From positions 1-19,855 of the forward strand of contig DDTM01000011.1 of assembly GCA_002344075.1 (NCBI GenBank): a DNA stretch of 19,855 nt, given 5' to 3'. The DNA is from Bacteroidetes bacterium UBA2364. Its GTDB lineage: Bacteria; Bacteroidota; Rhodothermia; Rhodothermales; UBA2364. The notes beneath the pieces are model-generated. The model saw only the letters and a program-made list of their open reading frames with translations, had not been told where the DNA came from and ran no database searches. Both the position numbers and the translations under genes were made by a program. Numbering within the stretch: position 1 is the stretch's first letter; the number at the start of each line of letters is the position of its first letter. This document shows positions 1-7,915 of this stretch, piece by piece.

Positions 1-167
1 AGGTCTGTCCATTATCCTCGCTAAATGCTTCCGATTTGTCAAGTTCTTGAAGTATCTCAGAACTATTTTTTTACCGCAGAATCATCCGGTTTGCAAAAAT
101 GTCCAGTAGTATGATTACCGATAACATGTACTTATACGCAAGAAATTTCGCATTTTTTGTTTGATAC

Positions 168-362
168 CCCCTTTAACTTGCCCAAAGGGCTTTACACCCA
201 TTGAGTCGTGCGGTTACTTACATGCGTGTAACATTCTGTTATTTTAGCACCATTTGGTCCTGAAAATTTACGACACAATATGAGTATTGGGACTTCCCTA
301 CCAGTCAAGGATTTTAGTTTTTCAAGGCTTCCGGACCTCGCTGGGACAGACCATGTTTTCAT
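168..362 (-). pseudogene. Decayed 3' end of a tyrosine recombinase (integrase)
   Basis: Read on the minus strand, an open frame of 56 codons (362 to 192) ends with the residues AKITECYTHVSNRTTQWV, then a TAA stop. The same frame continues past the stop as SPLGKLKG. This matches the C-terminus of XerC/integron-type recombinases in Bacteroidota, where the catalytic tyrosine lies in a T-E-x-Y-T-H-V-S motif followed by about eight residues and (I)KSPLxxL. The tyrosine codon is 228-230. The stop at 192-194 (TAA) could come from a lysine codon by one change. The usual LGH box nine residues before the tyrosine reads G-P-N, so the conserved histidine is lost, and upstream catalytic boxes are not recognisable. 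I infer a dead remnant of a mobile-element integrase. The match is by eye and rests on about 25 residues. Confidence 0.55.
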
Positions 363-384
363 CAAAACACGATCTTTTAAGCTA

Positions 385-546
385 CTAACCTAATCTAAAA
401 TCATATTCTAACGGCGCTCTTCGATTTCCCAAAGCAATTATACGCAAGCGTTGTAAAAGCTCTTTGATTGGGGAACTTGCTATGTCAATATGATGAACCA
501 TCGGTTTAGTCTGAAAGATCGTTGCATAGGTTTTCCGCTTATGGGT
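385..546 (-). other. Unrecognised 53-codon open stretch, possible gene remnant
   Basis: On the minus strand, a frame open from after the TAA at 547-549 to the TAG at 385-387 reads as protein-like sequence. It includes the stretch PIKELLQRLRIIALGNRRAP, a plausible amphipathic helix, and ends LEYDFRLG. The only internal ATG (499-501) would give a 38-residue product and has no Shine-Dalgarno sequence. It lies just upstream of, and on the same strand as, the integrase remnant, so it may be part of the same decayed element. I do not recognise the family, and a chance open frame is possible. Confidence 0.2.
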
Positions 547-892
547 TTAGAGAAAGTTTGTTTTAGGTTTTAAAAACAGCTTTGGCATCGCGTCAAGTTT
601 AGAAAAACTTGTGCAAAAAAAGTATAGGACGCTAAAGCACTTCAAAGAGCACTCTTTCTTCAAAATAAACAGATCACATTATTCAATCAAGTTCATACTT
701 GTTTTTTAAGTGGGATTACAAAGTTTTTATTGCCTTTTATGCAATTAGAGAGGGGGCCGTGTTTGTACTCTTTAGGGTTAACAAAGGTACAGACGGGCTG
801 GGAGCGCATCCACCCCTTGATACGCATGGCCCACCCTTATTAAACAATGCCAAAGTGCCAATTCGTCACCTCCTACAGGTATAACTTGTCAG
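547..892. other. Non-coding stretch upstream of clpB
   Basis: No gene is supported here. The 547-720 part is AT-rich and holds a small perfect hairpin, CAAGTTT (594-600) with AAACTTG (605-611), which is followed by A rather than T residues and so is not a terminator on the plus strand. Two short open frames (699-884 and 847-1053) have low-complexity or unlikely composition, and the second overlaps the start of clpB. No tRNA or other RNA gene was recognised. Confidence 0.5.
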
Positions 893-924
893 ATTGGCAC
901 ATATCGAGATTGGGAATGGTTTTG
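855..924 (+). promoter_or_regulatory. Candidate clpB promoter with flanking inverted repeat
   Basis: ATTGGCAC (893-900) could supply a -33 element of Bacteroidota type. TGGTTTTG (917-924) resembles the -7 box TAnnTTTG with one mismatch, and the spacing is 20 nt. The box ATTGGCAC is also the right arm of a perfect 8-bp inverted repeat with GTGCCAAT (855-862). hsp20 has TTTGGCAC at nearly the same distance from its start codon. No CIRCE element was seen. The promoter reading is inference from pattern and spacing. Confidence 0.35.
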
Positions 925-964
925 GCAAACCAGCAGTCATTAGTTAATGAACGGAGGATAAGCC

Positions 965-3658
965 ATGAACCTGAACAAATTTACCGTAAAAGCCCGCGAG
1001 ACCGTCCAAGATGCAATGGAACTGGCGGCTGCCCAAAACCACCAAATGATTGAACCTGTCCACTTGCTAAAAGCCTTGCTAAAAGATGAAGATAGTGTGG
1101 CCAGCAGCATTTTCCAACAATTAGGTATCCAAACGGCTACCTTAAATACAAAGGCAGATGCCCTTCTCGCCCGTTTGCCGAAAGTTGCTGGCGCTGGCGT
1201 GGAAGGTCAATATCTGAACACCGAAACAAAACAGGTATTTGACCAAGCCCAAAAAGAGGCCGATGCGCTCAAGGACAACTTTGTCACGACAGAGGCATTG
1301 CTGATTGCACTGGCGGGATGCAAAGACGAAACCGGACGAACCATTCGTGAAGCGGGCATCTCAAAAACCCAAATTCTGAATGTATTGCGCGATATCAGGG
1401 GTACACAGTCGGCAACAGATGAACACGCCGAAACCCGTTATCATGCCCTAAAACGATACGCTCGAAACCTCAATGACCTTGCACGAAAAGGAAAAATAGA
1501 TCCAGTTATTGGGCGCGACGACGAAATCCGCCGCGTGTTACAAATCCTGAGCCGCCGAAGCAAAAACAATCCGGTGCTGATCGGGGAACCAGGCGTTGGG
1601 AAGACGGCTATCGCCGAGGGTTTGGCCATTCGGATCGTATCGGGTGACGTTCCAGAAGGGCTTAAGTCTAAAGAAATTCTTTCCTTAGACATGGGGGCGC
1701 TGATTGCTGGCGCCAAATACAGAGGCGAGTTTGAAGACCGATTGAAAGCCGTTGTCAAAGAGGTGACCGAGGCCAATGGCCAGTTAATTCTTTTCATAGA
1801 CGAAATTCATACATTAGTAGGTGCTGGCGCTGGCGAAGGCGCCATGGATGCGGCCAATATTCTAAAGCCCGCATTGGCGCGGGGAGAACTGCGGGCAATT
1901 GGAGCCACAACCTTGACCGAGTATCAAAAATACATGGAGAAAGACAAAGCGCTCGAGCGCCGTTTCCAAACGGTTATCGTGGAAGAGCCAACCATAGAAG
2001 ATTCTATCTCCATTTTACGTGGGATCAAAGACCGCTACGAGGTTCATCATGGAATCCGAATTTTGGATGGTGCCATCGTGGCCGCTGTGGAGCTTTCAAG
2101 CCGATACATCACCGAACGCTTCCTACCAGACAAAGCCATAGACTTAATGGATGAAGCCGCTGCCCGTATCCGGATCGAAATTGACTCCATGCCAGAAGAA
2201 TTGGACAATCTGGAGCGCCAGATTCGTCAATTAGAGATCGAACGAGAAGCCATTAAACGCGAAGTAGCCGATGGGGTAAAAGCTGCGGAAAACAAAATGC
2301 AGCACATCAACGAGCAACTGGCGAATTTGTGCGAACATCGCGATCATCTGAAAGGGCAGTGGATGCAAGAGAAGAAACTTGTAGGCGCAATCCGTAGCAG
2401 TAAAGAAATGATTGAAAACTTGCGGTTCGAGGCCGAAATAGCCGAACGGAAGGGGGATTTTGCAAAAGTAGCGGAAATTCGGTACGGGAAATTGCCAGAG
2501 CAGGAACGCAACATCGAGGCCGTTAAAGAGAAACTCAACCAATTGCAAGTACAAGGCTCCATGCTGAGGGAAGAAGTAACCGCCGAGGACATTGCCGAGG
2601 TCGTGAGTCGTTGGACGGGAATCCCCGTCACGCGAATGTTAGAATCTGAGCGGGCAAAATTGCTCAAAATGGAGGAAGAAATTGCAAAACGTGTTGTCGG
2701 CCAATCTTCTGCGCTTCATGCGGTTTCGAATGCGGTAAGGCGTGGGCGGGCAGGTTTACAAGACCAACATCGGCCCATTGGTTCCTTCATTTTTCTTGGA
2801 ACTACCGGAGTTGGAAAAACCGAATTGGCGAAGGCACTGGCTTCTTTTTTATTCAATGACGATAATGCAATGGTACGGATAGATATGAGTGAGTATCAGG
2901 AGCGCCATGCGGTAAGCCGCCTTATTGGTGCGCCACCCGGATATGTAGGCTATGATGAAGGCGGACAACTCACTGAGGCCGTTCGCCGCCGACCATATGC
3001 GGTTATTCTCTTAGACGAGATCGAGAAAGCACATCCGGAGGTCTTTAATATTCTTTTACAGGTCTTAGATGATGGGAGATTAACCGATAACAAAGGCCGA
3101 ACAGCCGATTTTAAAAATACCATCATTATTATGACTTCTAATATAGGCGCAGAAATGATCCAAACCCGCACCGAAGCCGCTGGTGGCGCTCTTTCAGCCA
3201 GCGACCACCGAAAGCTACAGGAAGACCTGTTTACCATGCTTAAACAACGGGTACGGCCCGAATTTCTGAACCGCATAGACGAAGTGGTGATGTTTAACCC
3301 ACTCGGACAAAAAGAAATTCGCAAAATTGTAGAAATCCTCTTTGCTCAAATTCAGCACTTAGCCAAAACCAGTCACAACCTCACGGTTACCCTCACCAAC
3401 GAGGCAAAAGACTGGGTGGCACGACAGGGATTTGATCCCGTATTTGGTGCAAGACCCCTAAAACGGGTGATGCAACGCGAAATCACCAACCGACTAGCGC
3501 AGGAAATTCTGGGAGGTTGGGTTAAATCGGGCAATACCATCGAAATTGCACTGAATACGCGCCAAGACGGACTACAGTTTGGCAGTATTCCAGACGCTGT
3601 ATTGGTGGAAGACGAGGCAAACACCCAACCCCACACCCCAGAGGTAGGTCTGGCATAA
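965..3658 (+). CDS. clpB: ClpB, ATP-dependent disaggregase
   Basis: Cytoplasmic Hsp100 AAA+ hexamer that pulls proteins out of aggregates together with DnaK/DnaJ/GrpE. The 897 residues show the full order: N-terminal Clp repeats (about 1-145); first AAA+ domain with Walker A GEPGVGKT (207-214), Walker B LILFIDE (274-280) and ERRFQ arginine finger (331-335); coiled-coil M domain (about 405-535); second AAA+ domain with Walker A GTTGVGKT (612-619) and Walker B VILLDE (680-685); and a C-terminal D2-small domain. The M domain and absence of a ClpP-binding IGF loop separate it from ClpA/ClpC. The second Walker A has T where many ClpB proteins have P. It is slightly longer than the usual ~860 residues because of a polar tail. 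The start is fixed by ACGGAGGA at 951-958, seven bases before the ATG. It is monocistronic, with a hairpin after the stop. Heat-shock control is likely. Confidence 0.97.
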   Translation: MNLNKFTVKARETVQDAMELAAAQNHQMIEPVHLLKALLKDEDSVASSIFQQLGIQTATLNTKADALLARLPKVAGAGVEGQYLNTETKQVFDQAQKEADALKDNFVTTEALLIALAGCKDETGRTIREAGISKTQILNVLRDIRGTQSATDEHAETRYHALKRYARNLNDLARKGKIDPVIGRDDEIRRVLQILSRRSKNNPVLIGEPGVGKTAIAEGLAIRIVSGDVPEGLKSKEILSLDMGALIAGAKYRGEFEDRLKAVVKEVTEANGQLILFIDEIHTLVGAGAGEGAMDAANILKPALARGELRAIGATTLTEYQKYMEKDKALERRFQTVIVEEPTIEDSISILRGIKDRYEVHHGIRILDGAIVAAVELSSRYITERFLPDKAIDLMDEAAARIRIEIDSMPEELDNLERQIRQLEIEREAIKREVADGVKAAENKMQHINEQLANLCEHRDHLKGQWMQEKKLVGAIRSSKEMIENLRFEAEIAERKGDFAKVAEIRYGKLPEQERNIEAVKEKLNQLQVQGSMLREEVTAEDIAEVVSRWTGIPVTRMLESERAKLLKMEEEIAKRVVGQSSALHAVSNAVRRGRAGLQDQHRPIGSFIFLGTTGVGKTELAKALASFLFNDDNAMVRIDMSEYQERHAVSRLIGAPPGYVGYDEGGQLTEAVRRRPYAVILLDEIEKAHPEVFNILLQVLDDGRLTDNKGRTADFKNTIIIMTSNIGAEMIQTRTEAAGGALSASDHRKLQEDLFTMLKQRVRPEFLNRIDEVVMFNPLGQKEIRKIVEILFAQIQHLAKTSHNLTVTLTNEAKDWVARQGFDPVFGARPLKRVMQREITNRLAQEILGGWVKSGNTIEIALNTRQDGLQFGSIPDAVLVEDEANTQPHTPEVGLA

Positions 3659-3681
3659 ATATACATGCATATAAGTTGATT

Positions 3682-3718
3682 AGGCCCTGTTGTCCTACAG
3701 ATAGCAGGGCCTGTTTAT
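3682..3718 (+). terminator. Rho-independent-like terminator after clpB
   Basis: A perfect 8-bp stem, AGGCCCTG (3682-3689) with CAGGGCCT (3705-3712), closes a 15-nt loop and is followed by GTTTATC. It lies 23 bases after the clpB stop. The T-run is weak but position and stem support termination. Confidence 0.65.
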
Positions 3719-3810
3719 CATAAGGCGCCATAAATCCGGATGCTACCCACCTCAATTAGCTCGGATAGTAATATTAACCCATAAGAAAGTATGCCTCTTT
3801 ACGCCCATAC

Positions 3811-3844
3811 CATAAGATCATTCTTTGTCAATAATGGTCTTATG
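3811..3844 (-). terminator. Hairpin spanning the stop codon of the DUF2851 gene
   Basis: CATAAGATCATT (3811-3822) pairs with AATGGTCTTATG (3833-3844) over 12 positions with one G-U pair and a 10-nt loop. The minus-strand TAA at 3840-3842 lies inside the stem. No T-run follows on the minus strand, so it may protect the mRNA end or act with convergent transcription rather than be a classical terminator. Confidence 0.4.
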
Positions 3845-5297
3845 AAGCAGTTGTGCCCAAAATCAATCTCCCGAACGGACATACCAGGCAGTTCAATTTT
3901 TGGCAATGTTGCTTATACAATTGGTGAATGGCCTGTACCTCCATTGCATTTTCCGGCGACCAATGAGGATGCGCAAACTGGCGCACGATGGTGTCGTCCG
4001 TTTTGGGAAGTTTGATTAAAAGGGTGCTCAAATGTGCGCTAAAGTGTGGGTTATTGGGGTGCGCATACGCCGCCCAGATTGCGGGTAATAGCGCATTGGC
4101 AATTAGAATATCTGCCCGATCTCGCCCCATGACTGCGGGCGACTTTCCGGAGGCGGTCGTCAGTAAAAAATGGTTTTGCCAAAATGGTGAAGGCGGAATA
4201 CGCAACATTTTTCGAAGTTGCAAAATGGCATCGCGCTGACAGGAAGCCTCATAAACGGCCTCCACCGGATCTCCGTCAAACAATCCACCCGGCGAAAACA
4301 GGGCAGCCGCTTGTGCCAGTCGAAGAGGAGGAAAATTAGCCGGACGCAATCCTGAAAAACGCCATACCTGTGGCGCCAATGGCGTGATGCCATACCGAAC
4401 AGTCAACCGCTCGAACCTTGACGTGAGGTCCATCACATAATCGGAGGTTACACGATCGGCTTCAAGCAAATCCTTCGGACGTGGTAATAATCCTGCCGCA
4501 CCCAATAACAATGCTTCGCGGTCTTCGGCCACTGGCAACCCATAAAGCCACTCAACCTCCACACGATTGGCTAAAAGTTGCATGGGGATTCTGTTCTGCG
4601 TATAGCCCAATCCTTCCAAAATGTGTACAAACAAAGCCTGCAAATGAGGAGCCGTTTTCTGTGACTTGGTAGACAACCGTTCCGCTGAATAGGCAGGGAG
4701 ATGTTGCCGGATGTATGTTGCTGGTATATGGTGCCATTGAGGCTGACACAAGAAAGTATGTTCTTTTTGTATAAAGTGCTGGTATAAAAGATTTTTAAAC
4801 CCAGGCTCCAATAACGGAAGCAAAATAAGTTCTGGGATCAATGAACCATCGCGCCGCCGGACTTTCCCCGTCCATTCATCCTCAAACAACGATACATGTA
4901 AAATTACACGGTCATAAGCGGGATCTCTTTCGTGACCATGCGTCAGCCAATCACCAGACCGGACATGGATTTCAACATCGCCTGCCCACTGCTCTTCACC
5001 CATCTTCAGACTGGCGGCAAAAAAATCAGGCCCACTGGTTTCGGTATTATGCCTCCCCGGAGACATAATGGCGAGGGCTGCCCCTTCGGTGGTCCGTGCA
5101 TGCACGTGCTGAAATTGCAAATCCCGCCAGATCCTTTGAACCAGAAGCTCCGGAATCCGAGTGGAGGTGGGTTCATGTACTTGCACCTCGGTAATGGCCT
5201 CTGAGCTGGCATAGTAATAGTGAATCGGCCAGAAGTGGCCAAAGGTTTTGCGCTTTGCCGAGGCGTTGAGCGCATTGGAGACGGTTTGTTCTGACAT
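3840..5297 (-). CDS. DUF2851 family protein, function unknown
   Basis: The 485-residue protein matches the DUF2851 family of Bacteroidota, Chlorobi and Rhodothermota by its conserved core. PGRHNTETSGPDF lies at 80-92, and at 104-135 is a W-x-GDVEIH block followed by SGDW, HGH, YDRVILHV. The C-terminus carries the family's cysteine cluster (C465, C470, C473) within CxxxxCxxCPFG. There is no signal peptide or membrane segment, so it is probably cytoplasmic. No biochemical role is known to me; the GPDF...E-I-H spacing is loosely reminiscent of PD-(D/E)xK nucleases, which is speculation. The start is supported by GGAGG seven bases upstream of the ATG. It follows thrB on the same strand after 78 bp, so the two may be cotranscribed, although TTGG, 19 nt, TACTTTTC just after the thrB stop could be its own weak promoter. 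Confidence 0.85.
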   Translation of the reverse strand: MSEQTVSNALNASAKRKTFGHFWPIHYYYASSEAITEVQVHEPTSTRIPELLVQRIWRDLQFQHVHARTTEGAALAIMSPGRHNTETSGPDFFAASLKMGEEQWAGDVEIHVRSGDWLTHGHERDPAYDRVILHVSLFEDEWTGKVRRRDGSLIPELILLPLLEPGFKNLLYQHFIQKEHTFLCQPQWHHIPATYIRQHLPAYSAERLSTKSQKTAPHLQALFVHILEGLGYTQNRIPMQLLANRVEVEWLYGLPVAEDREALLLGAAGLLPRPKDLLEADRVTSDYVMDLTSRFERLTVRYGITPLAPQVWRFSGLRPANFPPLRLAQAAALFSPGGLFDGDPVEAVYEASCQRDAILQLRKMLRIPPSPFWQNHFLLTTASGKSPAVMGRDRADILIANALLPAIWAAYAHPNNPHFSAHLSTLLIKLPKTDDTIVRQFAHPHWSPENAMEVQAIHQLYKQHCQKLNCLVCPFGRLILGTTAS

Positions 5298-5375
5298 AAA
5301 AAAACCTCCGATGTTTGGTTTGGACTGAATTACCCCAATGACACCGAAGGTTAGAAAAGTATAACTTTATGCGAA

Positions 5376-6374
5376 TCAACCCAATTGCATGGCCGTTTCT
5401 GCCCACGAGGCATTTTCGGGCTGCATCATCGTTCGTGCACCGGCTTCGTCGCAAATAACCGCTTTTCCTATTGCATTAACGCCCGTTTTTCGACTGGCTT
5501 CTATCATGACTTCGGCACAAACGGCTGCATGGGTTTCGGAGGTGCAAACAGCAAACATGGCTGGCCCACTTCCTGTAAGGGCGCACCCCAAAGCACCAGC
5601 TTCATGGAGTGCAGCCTCTTTTATATGTTGATAGCACGGGACAAGGGTTGCCCGAAGTGGCTCAACCAACCGGTCTTGCATAATCAATTGTCCAACGGCT
5701 TCCCAGTCTCCTGCATGGAACGCTGCAACCAAGAAGCCGAAGTCCGAGGAGTTCTGGATCGCATCTTTGAATGCGACCTGTGGTTTCAGCATTTCACGTG
5801 CAGCCTTGGTAAGCACCTGCACTTCTGGCACTACAATGGCTAAGTGCAACTCGCAAGGCAGATTCAATTTTCGGTATTGGGTAGGATCTGATGCAGAAAC
5901 CAACACAAGACCGCCCAACAATGCCGGAAGCACATTATCGCCATGGCGGCCACCAGATGCAATCGTCTCGCCCTCTAATACAGCATCCAACAGTGCGGTT
6001 TTCTCGAACGGATACCCAAGTAAGGCATTCGCAGCGTATGCACCCGCCACAGCAGAAGCAGAAGACCCACCAATACCAGAACCCATTGGAATCCCTTTAT
6101 GAATCCGAAACGAGATACCAACCTTCGCACCCGCTTGATCTAATACCGATTGGGCAGCAACTGCAACGGTATTGTTGGCCGGATTGAGCGACAAAACACC
6201 GCCATCACCCGTAATTTTTTCAATCACCATACCGGGTTCATCGCACATAAACGCTTCCAGCATATCCCCATAGCCACTGATACACATCCCGACCGAGTCG
6301 AAGCCAGGACCAAGATTAGACAAAGAGGCTGGCCCCCAGATGTGGATCGTGTTCTGTTTTCCTAATTCCTGCAT
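5376..6374 (-). CDS. thrB: Homoserine kinase
   Basis: GHMP-family kinase that phosphorylates L-homoserine to O-phospho-L-homoserine, the penultimate step of threonine synthesis, in the cytoplasm. The 332 residues show all three GHMP motifs: PASLSNLGPGFDSVG near 15-29, the ATP-binding loop PMGSGIGGSSAS at 96-107, and the C-terminal motif LTGSGPAMFAVC. GGRHGDNV at 141-148 is also typical of homoserine kinases. The length is normal for the family. AAGAGA just before the ATG is a weak ribosome site. thrA and thrC, which often flank thrB in this phylum, are not adjacent here. It is separated from the upstream prolyl isomerase gene by 127 bp with a terminator-like hairpin, so it probably has its own promoter, and the DUF2851 gene follows. 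Confidence 0.93.
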   Translation of the reverse strand: MQELGKQNTIHIWGPASLSNLGPGFDSVGMCISGYGDMLEAFMCDEPGMVIEKITGDGGVLSLNPANNTVAVAAQSVLDQAGAKVGISFRIHKGIPMGSGIGGSSASAVAGAYAANALLGYPFEKTALLDAVLEGETIASGGRHGDNVLPALLGGLVLVSASDPTQYRKLNLPCELHLAIVVPEVQVLTKAAREMLKPQVAFKDAIQNSSDFGFLVAAFHAGDWEAVGQLIMQDRLVEPLRATLVPCYQHIKEAALHEAGALGCALTGSGPAMFAVCTSETHAAVCAEVMIEASRKTGVNAIGKAVICDEAGARTMMQPENASWAETAMQLG

Positions 6375-6435
6375 TTCTCTTGGGTTAAATCCGTAGTTGG
6401 ATGTAATAAAAAAAAATGGTTTATGGGGACTTCCT

Positions 6436-6475
6436 TAAAATAGGAAAGGGGGTAGGTTTTCACCCCGCCCCTTTC
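6436..6475 (-). terminator. Terminator after the prolyl isomerase gene
   Basis: On the minus strand GAAAGGGG (6475-6468) pairs with CCCCTTTC (6451-6444), closing a 16-nt loop. CTATTTT follows. It lies about 27 bases after the stop codon of the cyclophilin-FKBP gene and before thrB, so it probably separates the two transcripts. Confidence 0.6.
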
Positions 6476-6501
6476 GTTAAGAATCACATAGAAATTGCAA
6501 A

Positions 6502-7677
6502 TTAGTTTTGAGGAGGTACCACTTTTAGAATTTCGAGGTCATAGACAATATATGCACCACCAGGAATTACAATTTGGGTGGGGTCAATCGCATAGGCCAA
6601 TTTGGATGGAATCACAAATGTTTTACGATCGCCTTCGCGCATGGTCAGGAAAGCAAGGCGGATGCCTTCCAGGATGGGGTTCTGGCCAAACTTAAACGTG
6701 GTTGGATTCCCCCTCGTGCGAGAATCGTCCATTTTTTGCCCGTTTAAGATTGATCCTGAAAAGTGAAAAGTCACGTCTGCCTGTGGTACAATTTGCGGCC
6801 CGGTCCCCTCGGTTTGGGTATGCACCCATAGCCCAGATGCCAATTTCACTGCATTGGGCCACTGTGTTTTGATGCTGGTCTCGGCTTGTAGGGCAGCCTC
6901 GGCCCGGCGTTGTTCTTCCACTACCATCGCTTTTTGTACCTGTTCATCAAAAAATGCTTGGGTAACTACAAACCCCTTTGCTTTTTCACCACGCCGATCT
7001 ATGCGAATCGTCAGGATACTATCCCCTTGTTTAATGGCATCCACCACCGATTGCCCCGTCACCACTTGCCCGAATACGGTATGTTTGCCATCCAACCAAG
7101 GCGTATCTTTATGGGTAATGAAGAATTGACTGCCATTAGTGGCCGGGCCAGAGTTTGCCATAGACAAAACACCCGGTTTGTCGTGTTTCAGTGCGGGGTC
7201 AAACTCATCCGGAAAACTATAACCCGGTCCACCCATGCCATCGTTTCCCGGGTCCGCATCTAAAGAATTAGGATCTCCCCCTTGAATCATGAAATTAGCA
7301 ATAACCCGATGCCATTTAATTCCATCAAAAAAAGGTGTGCCCAAACCACGCGAAGAGTTTTTGGTTCCCTCCGCCAAGCCTATAAAGTTTGCAACCGTCA
7401 TAGGTGTTTTGTCATAAAATAGTCGTGCTACAATTTCACCCTTCGAGGTATTTATAATGGCAAAAACGCCTTCATCGTCTGGGTTGGGCATAGGCTTAGT
7501 TGGCGTCTGAGGCTTGGCACGGGCGGCATTTGGTTTAGATGCGGCACCTTTTGGCTTGGGTTTCTGCACCGTTTTCGTGGATGTCTTGGGCTTAGGGCGG
7601 TTTTGCGCCTGCACACTTAGGCCAAATATGCCAATGCAGAGCAGTAGAAAAAACGTAATAATAAAATGTTGCTTCAT
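6502..7677 (-). CDS. Secreted cyclophilin-FKBP fusion, peptidyl-prolyl isomerase
   Basis: Two unrelated prolyl isomerase folds lie in one 391-residue chain. An N-terminal signal peptide (1-24, ending SVQAQ) directs it to the periplasm. A Pro/Lys/Thr-rich linker (26-66) follows. The cyclophilin domain (about 70-240) has WHR (122-124), FMIQGGDP (129-136), NGSQFF (181-186) and WLDGKHTVFG (194-203), so its catalytic and peptide-binding residues are present. A short helical stretch (240-270) leads to an FKBP domain (about 280-387) with VTFHFSGSILNGQ, a LEGIRLA helix and a C-terminal YIVYDLEILKV strand. The FKBP active site is partly diverged: the usual YG in the 'AYG' loop reads AYAIDP. The role is folding of secreted proteins. 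It is transcribed away from hsp20 and has its own candidate promoter and terminator. Confidence 0.92.
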   Translation of the reverse strand: MKQHFIITFFLLLCIGIFGLSVQAQNRPKPKTSTKTVQKPKPKGAASKPNAARAKPQTPTKPMPNPDDEGVFAIINTSKGEIVARLFYDKTPMTVANFIGLAEGTKNSSRGLGTPFFDGIKWHRVIANFMIQGGDPNSLDADPGNDGMGGPGYSFPDEFDPALKHDKPGVLSMANSGPATNGSQFFITHKDTPWLDGKHTVFGQVVTGQSVVDAIKQGDSILTIRIDRRGEKAKGFVVTQAFFDEQVQKAMVVEEQRRAEAALQAETSIKTQWPNAVKLASGLWVHTQTEGTGPQIVPQADVTFHFSGSILNGQKMDDSRTRGNPTTFKFGQNPILEGIRLAFLTMREGDRKTFVIPSKLAYAIDPTQIVIPGGAYIVYDLEILKVVPPQN

Positions 7678-7738
7678 GTTTATCTGTGGTTAACAAGTGA
7701 ACCGTTAAACGATTAACCTCTTAAGGAGGCCTCTGGTA

Positions 7739-7769
7739 CAAAAATAAGAAATCAAAATTACGAACCTAA
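7739..7769 (-). promoter_or_regulatory. Candidate promoter of the prolyl isomerase gene
   Basis: On the minus strand TTAG (7769-7766), a 19-nt spacer, then TATTTTTG (7746-7739) fits the Bacteroidota layout, with a perfect TAnnTTTG box. Transcription would start about 55 nt before the ATG. The leader holds a dyad at 7717-7729 (CCTCTTAAGGAGG on plus) and a GGTTAA/TTAACC inverted repeat (7688-7693, 7713-7718), of unknown meaning. Confidence 0.45.
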
Positions 7770-7915
7770 CGGTCATGCCAAAAAGAAAAGTGTGTTTGCT
7801 TGGCCAATTCTGCCAACTTTGCGGATCATCTTTGAAAAAAACCTCTTCTTACAAAAAAATCATGTCATAATGACTGCCAGAGGAGTTTTTTTTGCAGACT
7901 TGACAGAGAATCCGG

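Noticed and set aside
1..77. Minus-strand open frame running off the left edge with protein-like residues
   Set aside because: It has only about 24 codons in view, follows a stop with no start codon, and matches nothing I recognise.
2..352. GGTCTGTCC (2-10) and GGACAGACC (344-352) as terminal inverted repeats of a small element or RNA gene
   Set aside because: Roughly two 9-bp inverted pairs are expected by chance in about 960 bases, and a second one exists (369-377 with 514-522). No tmRNA or RNase P signature is present.
895..910. Sigma-54 promoter at TGGCAC upstream of clpB
   Set aside because: The -12 GC element (TTGC) is missing at the required five-base spacing.
3840..7677. Single operon of prolyl isomerase, thrB and DUF2851
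   Set aside because: A terminator-like hairpin with a 127-bp gap separates the isomerase gene from thrB; only thrB and DUF2851 could share a transcript.
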